In this document: positions 44,899 through 54,920 of the stretch, piece after piece
How positions within the stretch are numbered: position 1 is the first letter of the stretch
How the letters are laid out: each line of letters opens with the position of its first letter
Assembly: GCA_028280615.1 (NCBI GenBank)
Contig: JANQLK010000002.1
Coordinates: 1-64,000 of the forward strand
Reading direction: 5' to 3'
Length of the DNA stretch: 64,000 bases
From: Woeseiaceae bacterium
Lineage (GTDB): Bacteria; Pseudomonadota; Gammaproteobacteria; Steroidobacterales; Woeseiaceae
The notes under the pieces: model-generated
Told to the model about the DNA's origin: nothing
Database searches by the model: none
Seen by the model: the letters and a program-made list of their open reading frames with translations, nothing else
Translations under genes and position numbers: made by a program

Positions 44899-47478
44899 AT
44901 GTACGAGTGGCTCAGTGAAGCACTTGTCGGCGACGACAGCCACGTAATCACGGCAAACCGGCGCCTCTCGCGGACGCTCGAGGAGGAGTATGTCCGGCAG
45001 CGCCTTGCGGCCGGCGATGCGGGCTGGCGGCGTCCGGTCATCGTTCCCGCCGCGGACTGGTATACGATGCTTGCCGATCGGCTCAAGCCGCGCGCCGATC
45101 GTCCCGCGCGGCTGTCCCCGGGAAACAGCCGCGTCCTCTGGGAGCAGACGCTCCGTGCGGACATCGACGAACCAATGCTCAACATCGGCAGCCTCGCGAA
45201 ACAGTGCCTGGAAACCTGGAATCGGCTGCACGACTGGTGCGTTCCACTCGACGAATGCGTAGTCGAAGCCCGGGGGCAGGATCAGCGGATCTTCGCGCGT
45301 GCGGCGTTGCGCTACGGCGACAGACTCGCGAGTGAGCACTGGATCGATGACGCGCTGTTTCGCGCGACGTTGCCTCGCTGGCTCCTGGACGACGCCGCCA
45401 GGCCGCCTCGGACCGTCACTCTGGCGGGTTTCGATCGAGTCAATCCGCGGCTTGCCGAACTGCTCGATCAGTTTGCGGCGGCCGGCTGCGTCGTTCATGA
45501 ACGCCCGCCGGGACAGCCCGCCAATGTCAGTCTCAGGCGCTACCCGAACGTCGATGCCGAACTGCGCGCGGCCGGGGCGTGGGCGCGCAGACGACTCACG
45601 GAGCGCCCCGACAGCCGCATCGCCGTAGTCGTAATTTCGCTCGAGCAGGAGCGCGAACGCGCGGGGCGCCTGCTGCGCGAAGGCATGACGCCCGGCTGGC
45701 AGTACGGGCCGGCGCGGCAGCGCGAGGCCGTGAACGTTTCCTATGGCCGGCGCCTGACCGAGTATCCGGCGATCGGCATTGCGATGCTCGCCCTGCGCTG
45801 GTTGGGCCAGCCGCTCGATGGCCGGGAGCTGGGGCTCCTGCTGCGATCGCCGCTGCTCGGCATCGGCGAGCTGTCCGGCCGATGCAGGCTCGAACAGAAG
45901 CTCCGCGACTGGCCGGACCGGCGCTGGTCCCGGTCGCTGCTGCTCGAGGCCCTGCAACCCGAGGCCGAGCGTATCGGCGGGTGCGGCTGGGTAGAGGCCT
46001 TCGCGGCGCTGGAAGCCAGGCTCGAGGGTTTGCCAGCACGGCAGCGGCCGCGGGCGTGGGCGGAGTTGTTCAGCGAGATCCTCGAGATGCTCGGATGGCC
46101 CGGCAAGGAGCGGCTGGACAGCGCAGACTACCAACTCGAGAATCGATTTCGAGAGCTCCTGGGCGAGTTTGCCCGCCTCGAGCTCGTGCAGAGCGACATG
46201 ACGCTGGGCGAGGCCGTGAGCCGGCTGTCTGTCCTCGCCGCTGACACGATGTTCCAGCCTGAGACGGTAAACGGGCGGGTAGACGTACTGGGTCCGCTCG
46301 AGGCGGCGGGACAGAGCTACGACGCGCTGTGGATAGCGGGCATGACGTCCGCGGACTGGCCGCCGTCCGGGCGCCCGTCGCCGTTGCTGTCGAGGCAGCT
46401 GCAGCGACGCTACGACATGCCCGATGCGACGCCGGACGACACTGTCCGGCAGGCCGCGAGGCTGCTCGACAGGCTGCTGGGCGATTCCGGGCAGAGCGTC
46501 ACGAGCTACCCGGCCATGATCGGCGATGCCGAACAAATGCAGAGCGCGCTGCTGGGCGAGCGAACGCCGGAGGACGGCGACGATGACCCGGGCTGGCACG
46601 CAGTTTCCCTGCTCGGACGCTGCGCCCTGGTCGAGCGCGAGGATCCTGTGCCGCGGCTGCAACCTGGCGAGACGGTGGCAGGCGGCGCGCGGACGCTGGA
46701 CCTGCAGACCCGCGACCCGCTGGCGGCGTTCGCCGCCGGTCGCCTCGACATCCGGCTGCTGCGCCCGTTCCGCACGGGCATCGGCGCGGACGTGCGGGGC
46801 AATCTTCTGCATGACGCATTGCGGGCGCTGTACGCAAGTCGTCCGACGCGCGACGAGATCGCCGCCTGGGATGCGGACGAAAGGGTGGAACGCACACGCG
46901 AGGCGGCAGGCTCCGCTTTCGCGCCGGTGTTCAGGTTCGCCGGGGACACGCTCAGGCAGCTGCTCAGACTGGAGGAACAGCGCGCCGTTTCGCTTCTCGG
47001 CCGGGTCATCGAGCTCGACTCGGCCCGCGACACGTTTTCCATTGACGCGGTGGAGCAAAGGCTCGACGCGCGGATAGGCCCGTTGACCCTGTCGCTTCGC
47101 GCGGACCGCGTGGACCGACTGCCCGGCGACGCGCTGGTCATACTGGACTACAAGACCAGCCGGACGCAGAAGTTTGCGACTGCCGGCGAGCCGAACGATG
47201 TGCAGCTGCCCGTCTACGCGTTGGCGGTCGAGGCACCCGTCAGCGGACTCGGGCTGTTCCGCGTGGACAGCGCTCGTGTCGAGGTCGACGGCGCGGGTCC
47301 CGGCCTGGGCTACGGCAACGACTGGGAGAAGACGCTGAGGGCGTGGCAACAGGGCGTCCTCGGCGCGGCCGTTCAGTTTGCGAACGGCGACGTGCGGCTG
47401 AATGTCCGGCAAACGATTCTCGCTGCACGGCCGTTGAGCCTGCTAAGCCGCTTCGCGGAGCGGGTTCGCGATGTCTGA
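44899..47478 (+). CDS. AddB-like PD-(D/E)XK nuclease family protein
   Basis: A large DNA repair protein, 859 residues. The N-terminal and middle parts resemble inactivated UvrD-type helicase folds of the AddB kind; the C-terminal domain has a RecB-family nuclease signature: GNLLHDALRALY, then LRADRVDRLPGDALVILDYKTS and QLPVYALAV. No cysteines follow the nuclease motif, so the AddB Fe-S staple (one Cys before and three after) is absent. It overlaps the helicase-nuclease gene downstream by 8 bases; together they form a two-subunit, AddAB-like enzyme for processing double-strand ends. Family relatives are annotated only as probable DNA repair protein. Confidence 0.85.
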   Translation: MYEWLSEALVGDDSHVITANRRLSRTLEEEYVRQRLAAGDAGWRRPVIVPAADWYTMLADRLKPRADRPARLSPGNSRVLWEQTLRADIDEPMLNIGSLAKQCLETWNRLHDWCVPLDECVVEARGQDQRIFARAALRYGDRLASEHWIDDALFRATLPRWLLDDAARPPRTVTLAGFDRVNPRLAELLDQFAAAGCVVHERPPGQPANVSLRRYPNVDAELRAAGAWARRRLTERPDSRIAVVVISLEQERERAGRLLREGMTPGWQYGPARQREAVNVSYGRRLTEYPAIGIAMLALRWLGQPLDGRELGLLLRSPLLGIGELSGRCRLEQKLRDWPDRRWSRSLLLEALQPEAERIGGCGWVEAFAALEARLEGLPARQRPRAWAELFSEILEMLGWPGKERLDSADYQLENRFRELLGEFARLELVQSDMTLGEAVSRLSVLAADTMFQPETVNGRVDVLGPLEAAGQSYDALWIAGMTSADWPPSGRPSPLLSRQLQRRYDMPDATPDDTVRQAARLLDRLLGDSGQSVTSYPAMIGDAEQMQSALLGERTPEDGDDDPGWHAVSLLGRCALVEREDPVPRLQPGETVAGGARTLDLQTRDPLAAFAAGRLDIRLLRPFRTGIGADVRGNLLHDALRALYASRPTRDEIAAWDADERVERTREAAGSAFAPVFRFAGDTLRQLLRLEEQRAVSLLGRVIELDSARDTFSIDAVEQRLDARIGPLTLSLRADRVDRLPGDALVILDYKTSRTQKFATAGEPNDVQLPVYALAVEAPVSGLGLFRVDSARVEVDGAGPGLGYGNDWEKTLRAWQQGVLGAAVQFANGDVRLNVRQTILAARPLSLLSRFAERVRDV

Positions 47479-50400
47479 GCGCGGGCTCATCGAAGACGAT
47501 CAGCGCGCACGTGCCGACGCGCTCGATGTCATTCGCTCGTTCATCGTGCAGGCGCCGGCGGGATCCGGCAAGACGGAGCTCCTGATCCAGCGATACCTGA
47601 CGCTGCTCGCGACCGTTGACGAACCCGAGGAGGTGATCGCCATCACGTTCACGCGCAAGGCAACCGCGGAGATGCGCGTACGCGTCATCGAGGCGCTGCG
47701 CGCCGCGAGACGTGGAGACGAGCCTTCCCAGCCGCATCTGAAGATCACGGCGGCCGCGGCGGGCCGGGTACTCGAGCGAGGCCGCGAGCGCGGCTGGCGG
47801 CTGATTCGGAACCCGCGCCGGCTGCGCATCCAGACGCTCGATGCGCTGAACGGCAGCGTGGCACGCATGCAGCCGCTGACGGCGGCGGCAACCGGCGGCG
47901 CGGCGCGTGTTGCCGACGAGAACGAACTCGGACGGCTGTACGATGACGCGGCCGCCGCGACGCTCGACTGGATCGCGGAGCGGGACGACGTCGCGGCCGC
48001 GACCCGCGAAGTGCTCACGCATATCGATACGAACACGGCGATCTACACGGGCTACCTCGCGCGCATGCTGAAGACGCGCGATCAGTGGCTGCCGTTCGTT
48101 CGTGACGGCACGATCAGCGATACGCAGGCGACGGTGCTGCGCGCGAGCTTCGAGCACAACCTCGAAACGATCATCGAAGCGCAGCTGAAACCCCTGGCGG
48201 CCAGCTGCCCGGAACGGCTTGCGACGGAGCTCAAAGACCTCGCGAACTACGCCATCGACAAGCTCGTCGGAGAGGGCAAGACGGATGCCGCGGCTGTTGC
48301 GCTCGGGCGCGATGCGGCAATACCGTCCGCCGATGCCGATGCGCTCGATCGTTGGCGGGCGCTGGCCGAATTCCTGCTGACCATGGATGGCAGTCCTCGC
48401 AAGCGCCTGACGAAGAACGAGGGTTTCCCGGCCGGCAAGTACGCCGAGAAAACGCGCATGCTCGATTTGCTGGACGAACTGTCGAGGCATCCGGAATTCA
48501 CGCGCCTGCTGCACGAAACTCGCGAGCTGCCGCCGCGACGCTACAGCGACGAGCAGTGGTCCGTTTTGCTTGCGTTGTTCCGGCTGCTGCCCGTCGCCGT
48601 GTTCGAGTTCCGGCGACTCTGTTCGAGCCGCGGCATCACGGATCACATCGAGATCGCGATCAGTGCGGGCGAAGCCCTCGGCTCGGCTGAGAACCCCGGC
48701 GACGTGGCCCTGCTGCTGGACTACCAGGTGCGTCACATTCTCGTCGACGAGATGCAGGACACGTCGAAGGCACAGTACCGGATGCTCGAGGCCCTGACCG
48801 GAGGCTGGCAGGCGGACGACGGCCGCACGCTGTTCTGCGTCGGCGATCCGATGCAATCGATCTACCGTTTTCGCAATGCCGAAGTCGCCCAGTTCCTGCT
48901 CGCTCGCGAGTCGGGTATCGGGTCGGTGCGCCTTGAGCCGCTCGTTCTGCGCAGGAACTTCCGATCCGGCGAGCGCCTTGTCGACTGGTTCAACGCCGTG
49001 TTTCCAGGGGTGCTCGCGCCGGAGGACGACCCGATGAGCGGCGCCGTGAGCTATTCGACTGCAACCTCGGTCAAGGGACTCGCCGGCCAGGGACAGATCA
49101 GCGTTCACCCCGTGCTCGACAGCGACGTCGCCGCTGAGGCGGCATGCGGCGTCGGTGTCATCCGGGACATTCTCGCGGGGGACGAAGCCCGCGATAGCCG
49201 GATTGCCGTGCTGGTGCGCAGCAGGACCCAGCTGCCCGCCTTGCTTTCCGGGCTGCGGGACGCGGGCATACTCTACGAGGCCGTCGACATCGACCGGCTG
49301 ACCGATCTACCCGAGGTCATCGAGTGCCTGGCACTCGTCAGGGCCGCCACGCATCGCTCGGACCGCGTTGCATGGCTCGGCCTGTTGCGCGCTCCCTGGA
49401 TCGGTCTCGACTGGACGGACCTGCACGCGCTGGTCCATGGGCGGCCGCGCGAGGCCGTATGGGATCTGATCCGCGACGCCGACGTGCTCGCGGGTTTGTC
49501 GGCGCGCGCCCGGGACGCCATTGCGCGCGCTGTGCCTGCTCTCGAAGAACTCGTGGCTGCCGACCTGTCGACGCGGCTGTATGAGCGCGTCGAGCGCGCC
49601 TGGTTCCGGCTCGGCGGACCCGCGCTGCTGGCCGATCGCGACGCCGTCAACAACGTCCAGCAGTTCTTCGACACGATCGCGCGGCTCGAAGAGGCCGGAT
49701 CGATCGCCGATGTCGCGCGCCTTCCGGAGCTGCTGGACGCTGAGAGGGTGTCGACGACGACGGCCGCGCGCGTCAAGGTCCTGACGATGCACAAGGCGAA
49801 GGGACTGCAGTTCGAGCACGTGGTGCTGTACGGACTCGGGCGGCACCCCGCATCGAGTCAGAAGGCGCTGATGACCTGGTTCGACCTGCCGGACGTGCAC
49901 GGCGGCGAAGACAAGATCCTGAGCCCGGTCGGACGACGCGATACGCTCGAGGCCGATCCGCTGCACCGGTACATCGGGCGTGTCGAAGCGCGGAAGGACG
50001 ATCACGAGCAGGCGAGGCTATTGTATGTCGCCTGCACTCGCGCGATGCAGTCGCTACACCTCGTCGGCCACGTCGCCCGCACGCGCGACGGCGCATCGAT
50101 GGGAACACCGCATGCAAGAAGCCTGCTCAGGCTGCTCTGGCCGGCCGTTGAAGCCGACTTTGCCGACGGCTTCGAACAGTCGGGCGACGAAGCAGCTATC
50201 GATGAGCCCCTGGTACTGGTCGAGCCCGAGCTTCGGTGTTTCGACCGCCCGTGGTCAGCGCCCGATGCGCCCGATCTCCCGGGGCTGTCCGACGATGTGC
50301 CGGCGGGCGGCGCGGACACACGAATCGAGTTCGACTGGGTAGGCGCAGACGCGCGCACCGTCGGCACGATCGTGCATCGCTGGCTCGAGCGTGCAGCCAG

Positions 50401-50857
50401 CGGCCGCTTCCGGCTCGAAGCGGCGGCGGTTGCCGCCACGCTGCCCACGTCGATTCGCTGGGCGAGGGAGGACGGTTCGACAGCGGGCGAGGCCGAAGCG
50501 ATTGGTCACCAGGTCATCGAGGCATTGACGCGCATGCTCGAAGACGACAAGGGCCGCTGGATCGTCGACGGTCCCGGTGAGAACGAACTCGCGTTGACGG
50601 GCAGCGTCGACGGGCGCATCGAAAACGTCGTGCTCGACCGGGTGCGGATCGACGATGACGGAACGCACTGGATTATCGACTACAAGACCGGCACGCACCT
50701 GGGCGGCGATCTCGAGGGTTTCATCGCGACCGAGGTCGAACGCTATACGCCGCAGCTGGCGCGCTATGCCGCGGTCTATGGCGCATACTCCGACGCACCG
50801 CTTCGCTGTGCCCTGTATTTTCCGCTGCTGGGCCGCTTCGAAGAGGTGACGGTCTGA
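47471..50857 (+). CDS. AddA-like UvrD/RecB-type helicase-nuclease
   Basis: A 1128-residue SF1A helicase with a C-terminal nuclease. Walker A is APAGSGKT (28-35), motif Ia TFTRKATAEM, motif II ILVDEMQDTS, motif III CVGDPMQSIYRFRNAEV, and motif VI ARLLYVACTRAM. The C-terminal PD-(D/E)XK nuclease shows DDDGTHWIIDYKTGTHLGG and RYTPQLARYAAVYG. It pairs with the AddB-like protein encoded just upstream (8-base overlap). RecC and RecD are not seen nearby. Likely role: end resection to load RecA at double-strand breaks. Confidence 0.9.
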   Translation: MSERGLIEDDQRARADALDVIRSFIVQAPAGSGKTELLIQRYLTLLATVDEPEEVIAITFTRKATAEMRVRVIEALRAARRGDEPSQPHLKITAAAAGRVLERGRERGWRLIRNPRRLRIQTLDALNGSVARMQPLTAAATGGAARVADENELGRLYDDAAAATLDWIAERDDVAAATREVLTHIDTNTAIYTGYLARMLKTRDQWLPFVRDGTISDTQATVLRASFEHNLETIIEAQLKPLAASCPERLATELKDLANYAIDKLVGEGKTDAAAVALGRDAAIPSADADALDRWRALAEFLLTMDGSPRKRLTKNEGFPAGKYAEKTRMLDLLDELSRHPEFTRLLHETRELPPRRYSDEQWSVLLALFRLLPVAVFEFRRLCSSRGITDHIEIAISAGEALGSAENPGDVALLLDYQVRHILVDEMQDTSKAQYRMLEALTGGWQADDGRTLFCVGDPMQSIYRFRNAEVAQFLLARESGIGSVRLEPLVLRRNFRSGERLVDWFNAVFPGVLAPEDDPMSGAVSYSTATSVKGLAGQGQISVHPVLDSDVAAEAACGVGVIRDILAGDEARDSRIAVLVRSRTQLPALLSGLRDAGILYEAVDIDRLTDLPEVIECLALVRAATHRSDRVAWLGLLRAPWIGLDWTDLHALVHGRPREAVWDLIRDADVLAGLSARARDAIARAVPALEELVAADLSTRLYERVERAWFRLGGPALLADRDAVNNVQQFFDTIARLEEAGSIADVARLPELLDAERVSTTTAARVKVLTMHKAKGLQFEHVVLYGLGRHPASSQKALMTWFDLPDVHGGEDKILSPVGRRDTLEADPLHRYIGRVEARKDDHEQARLLYVACTRAMQSLHLVGHVARTRDGASMGTPHARSLLRLLWPAVEADFADGFEQSGDEAAIDEPLVLVEPELRCFDRPWSAPDAPDLPGLSDDVPAGGADTRIEFDWVGADARTVGTIVHRWLERAASGRFRLEAAAVAATLPTSIRWAREDGSTAGEAEAIGHQVIEALTRMLEDDKGRWIVDGPGENELALTGSVDGRIENVVLDRVRIDDDGTHWIIDYKTGTHLGGDLEGFIATEVERYTPQLARYAAVYGAYSDAPLRCALYFPLLGRFEEVTV

Positions 50858-50895
50858 CCAGGGCCTGCTCTGACCGATTCCCTGGCAGCACGCTG

Positions 50896-51633
50896 CTACA
50901 GCTGTCCCTCGAGCCGGAGTTCATACTGGCCTCGATCGTTCGGTGTACCCAGAAACTGCATTTGCTGTTGGATTTTGGACGGCGTCTCCGGTTTCGGCGC
51001 GACCTGGCCCAGGAACGTGTAGGTGCGATCGGCACGCACTTCCACGCTGCCGGCGATGTCGATGACGCCGTCGGTATCCTCGACGCTTCCAGCCAGCCCG
51101 TCCTCGCGCGTGAAGACTTCGGCGCGGTAGCCGCCGATCGACGTCCGCGACACGAGCGGGAGCAACAGATTGGCGACTTCGACAGATCCGTCGGCGACCA
51201 CGGGAACGCCGTCTTCGAGCACGATTCTCTCGAAACTTCCTGTCGCGATGCCGTTCAGGCCGGGCACGTTCGCGACGTCGGCGACGAGCGGCAGCGGAAT
51301 CGAAAACCTGAGATCCCGGGTTTCGAGACGACCGCCCGTGCTGATCGCTACGCCGCCCTCGACGTAGCCATCCGGCGGTTTCGCCTCGATATCGAGCTTG
51401 AGTGTGCCGGTCAGCAGGCGCAACGGGCTGAGCTTCCAGCTCAGATCGCGAATGTAGACATCGCCCACGGCAACATCGCGGGCGGAACCGCGCCAGACGG
51501 AACCCTCGATGCCGGCGAGCGCGATTCCGGGCACGTCGACCATCCCGATGACCACGCGGGCAGGGAACAGGACGATCAGACCCGCAATGAAGGTGACGAG
51601 TCCGGCCAGGATGAGCCGGCGCAGGGTGGGCAT
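50896..51633 (-). CDS. gspN: Type II secretion system protein N
   Basis: A 245-residue bitopic inner-membrane protein: an N-terminal helix (LAGLVTFIAGLIVLFPARVV), then a periplasmic domain with GIEGSVWRGSA and ISWKL-like LSWKLSPLRLL blocks typical of GspN. Last gene of the minus-strand gspG-N run; it overlaps gspM by one base. Its role in the secreton is accessory and not well defined. Confidence 0.88.
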   Translation of the reverse strand: MPTLRRLILAGLVTFIAGLIVLFPARVVIGMVDVPGIALAGIEGSVWRGSARDVAVGDVYIRDLSWKLSPLRLLTGTLKLDIEAKPPDGYVEGGVAISTGGRLETRDLRFSIPLPLVADVANVPGLNGIATGSFERIVLEDGVPVVADGSVEVANLLLPLVSRTSIGGYRAEVFTREDGLAGSVEDTDGVIDIAGSVEVRADRTYTFLGQVAPKPETPSKIQQQMQFLGTPNDRGQYELRLEGQL

Positions 51634-52121
51634 CAGGGCGCCCGCTCCAGGGTCAGAGACGCGTTGATTCGCCCGGGTCCGCCCGTCGTGGCGAGCGACA
51701 GGTTGCCCGCCTGGACTTCCATCAGGTAGTTGGAGCTCATCTCACCGAGCCACACGGCGAGCTGGTCGAACGGGACCGCCTCGAACTCCACGCGGATCCC
51801 GTTAGGCGTCGGCTGGCGGCGCGTGACGAAGGCGTTCAGATCGAGCTCGCGCAGGGTCGTGTCGACGATCACCACGGGCGAATCCGTGGTCCTCGCGGCG
51901 CTCTGTTGCGGCTGCTCGGGACCTTCGGCGATGCGCGCGCCGACAAGACGCAGATCCACGAGCGCGCGCTGCCAGCGATCCACACCGCTTTGCGCATCGC
52001 TGTGCAACCTGTCGATCGGCAGCCAGATACCGCCCCAGAGCAGGATGATGGCCGCGACAATGGCGCCCGCACCGACGATGTACTGCTCACGTTCTTCGAG
52101 GCCTGCGAACCAGTCCTTCAT
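51633..52121 (-). CDS. gspM: Type II secretion system protein M
   Basis: A 162-residue protein with a short cytoplasmic N-terminus, one helix (YIVGAGAIVAAIILLWGGIW) and a small ferredoxin-like periplasmic domain (ending with VEFEAVPFDQLAVWLGEM). GspM partners GspL in the inner-membrane platform. It overlaps gspL by 4 bases and gspN by one. Confidence 0.88.
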   Translation of the reverse strand: MKDWFAGLEEREQYIVGAGAIVAAIILLWGGIWLPIDRLHSDAQSGVDRWQRALVDLRLVGARIAEGPEQPQQSAARTTDSPVVIVDTTLRELDLNAFVTRRQPTPNGIRVEFEAVPFDQLAVWLGEMSSNYLMEVQAGNLSLATTGGPGRINASLTLERAP

Positions 52122-53380
52122 GCCCCGGCCTCGCGAATTGTAATGCGGCTCTGCACGCGGTCGCCGACGTTGGTTGCGGACTGCAACGAGGCGCGAAAGC
52201 GTCCGGACGCATCGATCGACTGCACGATTCGGTCGAGCGTCGGAATGTCCGGTGCGCTCAGGCGAACGGTCGCGACGCCCGCGCGGTACGATACGGCTTC
52301 CACGTCAGCCGCTTCGTTTTGCCTGAGCGCGTCGGCCAGCGTTCGCATCGACGGCAGGAAAACCTGCGGGCCGCTGGCTGTCCCGCCGAGGGCCCGCTCG
52401 AGCGACGTCACTACGGCCGCCGGATCGGCAATCGGCCGCGCGTCGCCGGGCCGGATACGCTGGTATTCGGCCGCAAACTGTTCGCGTAAGGCCGCCTGCT
52501 CGTTGCTCAGGCGGTAGTAATCCGCGCCCTTGGCAATCAGCCCGACGAGTCCCAGCGCGAGCAGGAACATCGCGGCGTAGCGCCACGGCTTGAGCAGGCC
52601 GACCACCTGGGTCCTGGCGCCGTAGTCGCCCTGCAGCAGATCGACGCCCGCGCCGCTTGCGACGGTGACCGCCAGTCGCGGCAGCACGCCATCCGGGAGC
52701 ATCTTGACGTCGACACTCGACAGCTCCGCTCGCAGCAGTGACAGCTGCGCCTCGTGTCGTTCGCGAGCCTCCGCTTCGCAGCAGACGAGCAGATGCCTGC
52801 CGCCCGTTTCCTCGTCCTCGTCTTCGGCCTCTGCCGGGACGAAGGCCTGCACCGCGTCCGCCGGACCCAGTCCGCCGAGCATGAACTGCATGTTTACGCC
52901 GTCGTTGAACATAACGCCATGCTCGGCGATCAGGATCGACAGCGTGTTCGGCGTCATGGCGAGGCCGTGATTCTCCGGAATGAGCCGGTTGGGTTCGATG
53001 CCGGCCTCGCGAAGCCTGTCCAACCAGTCGTTCATGCGCTCGTGCGCGACGACGGCCACGGCCAGCGTGCCGTCTTCGTTGCGCGACCCGGGCGCAAAAT
53101 GCAGTGAATCGATGTCCTCGGCGAGCTGATCCTCGAGTGCGAAGGGCAATGCCGCCAGCAGGCGTGCGCCCTTGGCCGGCACGTCCGCGGCCAGCGTCAG
53201 CACCTCGACAGCCGGCACGAGCGCGATGACGTTGCGATCGCCGACCTGCTCGGCTGCCTGGTCGAGGGCGCCGTAGCCGGGATCTCCGATGCGCGTGCCG
53301 TTCGAGTCCACGGCCATCCAGCCGACCGAATCGTCGGGGCGCTCGCCGAGCCTTATGACGAGATATTCAGCCACGGTCAA
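52118..53380 (-). CDS. gspL: Type II secretion system protein L
   Basis: A 420-residue protein. The cytoplasmic actin-like domain (1 to about 270), which in the family binds the GspE ATPase, contains AALPFALEDQLAEDID. A membrane helix (WRYAAMFLLALGLVGLIAKG) and a periplasmic ferredoxin-like domain follow. It probably starts at TTG 53380, overlapping the gspK stop (TTGA); a GTG two codons later is an alternative. Confidence 0.9.
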   Translation of the reverse strand: MTVAEYLVIRLGERPDDSVGWMAVDSNGTRIGDPGYGALDQAAEQVGDRNVIALVPAVEVLTLAADVPAKGARLLAALPFALEDQLAEDIDSLHFAPGSRNEDGTLAVAVVAHERMNDWLDRLREAGIEPNRLIPENHGLAMTPNTLSILIAEHGVMFNDGVNMQFMLGGLGPADAVQAFVPAEAEDEDEETGGRHLLVCCEAEARERHEAQLSLLRAELSSVDVKMLPDGVLPRLAVTVASGAGVDLLQGDYGARTQVVGLLKPWRYAAMFLLALGLVGLIAKGADYYRLSNEQAALREQFAAEYQRIRPGDARPIADPAAVVTSLERALGGTASGPQVFLPSMRTLADALRQNEAADVEAVSYRAGVATVRLSAPDIPTLDRIVQSIDASGRFRASLQSATNVGDRVQSRITIREAGA

Positions 53381-54312
53381 AGGGTACCGAAACTTCGCAG
53401 GATCGGCACTACATCGCCGCTGTCAGCTCGCTGCAGGATGCTGAAGAACGTTACCCGCACCGTCGCAATCTGAACGACGACACGAAGCTGGAAATAGTTG
53501 CTCGTCTCTCCGATGTCGTCCAGCACGTCGGCCGAGACGACCGTACTGAAGCTTTGCTCGACGTCGGCGAAACCCTGTTCGGCGCGCTCCTCGATGAGCC
53601 CCGAGACCGTACCCGGACTCATGTTCTCGTCCAGCGATTGCAGCACGGCCGGCGTCGCCGTGTTGACATTGATATCGGTTCCGCCGGGCAGCGCGGCGAT
53701 GTGCGGCACGAGCGTGTCCAGCGTGACCTTGTCCATGCCGTCAATACCGGCCAGGTCGTACACCGTCGATATCGGGTGATTGGGCGCGCGGTAGGGCGGC
53801 ACGTTACCCGTGTAGATCGAGTCCTCTGCACCGTCCGGAAAGTTCGGCTCCTGGTCGGCATCGATCCAGTCGGCGGCAATGCCAGCAAGCCGCGGATCGA
53901 GCTCGAGCACGTTCAGCAGGCGTTGGAACTGCTCGACGGCGGACTCGTTGATGGCGCCGTTGGCATCGACGAGATTGTTGACGTTGAAACGCCCCTGCAG
54001 ATCGGTGATTTCGCCGAACAGCACGCCCTGAATCGTATCGCTCTCGATGGGCAGTACCGGTAACTCTTGCGCCCAGAACTCTCCCAGGTGATCGGTATCG
54101 CTGTCGGCGAGGTCATCGCGCAGCAGGCTAAGGACCCAGCTCTCTGCACCGTAGGCGGCCTGTGCCCCTTCGTCGTGGTACAGCATCGTCATGGTTCGAC
54201 GCACGTCGAGGCCGTTGTCCCAGGTCAGCGTTGCCGCCAGGGAGCCGAGCAGCGCCACGATCAGCAGCGCCGTGATCAGCGCCACCCCGGCTTCGCGCCG
54301 CCGCGGCTTCAT
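53377..54312 (-). CDS. gspK: Type II secretion minor pseudopilin K
   Basis: A 311-residue minor pseudopilin at the pilus tip. The prepilin start is MKPRRREAGVALITALLIVALLGSL-like, with cleavage after the Gly of EAG and the hydrophobic helix following; as usual in GspK, the +5 Glu is absent. The body includes the alpha-domain block DLQGRFNVNNL and a helix-hairpin-helix-like NVNTATPAVLQSL. I start at ATG 54312, overlapping gspJ by 4 bases; an in-frame ATG at 54432 lies inside gspJ. Confidence 0.9.
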   Translation of the reverse strand: MKPRRREAGVALITALLIVALLGSLAATLTWDNGLDVRRTMTMLYHDEGAQAAYGAESWVLSLLRDDLADSDTDHLGEFWAQELPVLPIESDTIQGVLFGEITDLQGRFNVNNLVDANGAINESAVEQFQRLLNVLELDPRLAGIAADWIDADQEPNFPDGAEDSIYTGNVPPYRAPNHPISTVYDLAGIDGMDKVTLDTLVPHIAALPGGTDINVNTATPAVLQSLDENMSPGTVSGLIEERAEQGFADVEQSFSTVVSADVLDDIGETSNYFQLRVVVQIATVRVTFFSILQRADSGDVVPILRSFGTL

Positions 54313-54920
54313 GGCGCTACCTCGAACCAGCGTCGGATCTCGCCCTCGACCGGCAGCGTGAGCACGACCTCGACGGCCCGCGGACGGTAGGTCAGGATGA
54401 CGGGTGCCGTGCCGTCGTTGCCGGGCGGCCACTGCTCAGAAATCTCGCCGCTCGCGTCGACGTAGTTGAACACGATGCTGTCGATTTCCTCGAGCAGCAC
54501 GGTCGAAACCGGGTCGCTGCTGACGCTCGGATCGAGCGTCAGCCAGTGCAGGCGCAAGAGCTGGTCATCCTGTATCCGGTAGGCCACGCGCTGCTGGGTT
54601 GCGCGCGGCAGGCCGGCCGGGTTCGGCCAGCCGGCGCGCGTCAGTTCGATGGCAAAGTCGTTGCCGAGACTCGTGAGTATTGCGGGCCGCCAGCCCTCAC
54701 CGAAGCTGTCGCGCACCGGGCGGGGTGCCACCTGCCGCAGGTCCTGGCCGATCAGGCGTATCGTCTGCTGGATGGCGCGGGTACGATCCGTGCGGCTGTT
54801 CAGGAGGTCCGCATTGGTCAGCGACTGCCCGAGCGCCTGGTAGGCAAGCACGGTCATGACGCCGAAGATCGCCATCGCGACGAGCACCTCGATCAGCGTG
54901 AAGCCGCGTTGCAAGGTCAT
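54309..54920 (-). CDS. gspJ: Type II secretion minor pseudopilin J
   Basis: A 203-residue minor pseudopilin with prepilin motif RGFTLIEVLVAMAIF, cleaved between Gly and Phe, carrying the +5 Glu. The C-terminal body has LRRWFEVA-like ending (GEIRRWFEVAP). Start ATG 54920 overlaps the gspI stop by 4 bases. Confidence 0.9.
   Translation of the reverse strand: MTLQRGFTLIEVLVAMAIFGVMTVLAYQALGQSLTNADLLNSRTDRTRAIQQTIRLIGQDLRQVAPRPVRDSFGEGWRPAILTSLGNDFAIELTRAGWPNPAGLPRATQQRVAYRIQDDQLLRLHWLTLDPSVSSDPVSTVLLEEIDSIVFNYVDASGEISEQWPPGNDGTAPVILTYRPRAVEVVLTLPVEGEIRRWFEVAP

Noticed and set aside
44599..49108. Very long open frames on the minus strand (about 937 and 622 codons)
   Set aside because: They lie antisense to the AddB/AddA-like genes, which have clear helicase and nuclease motifs. 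Long antisense frames are expected from the codon bias of GC-rich DNA, and their translations show no recognisable domains.
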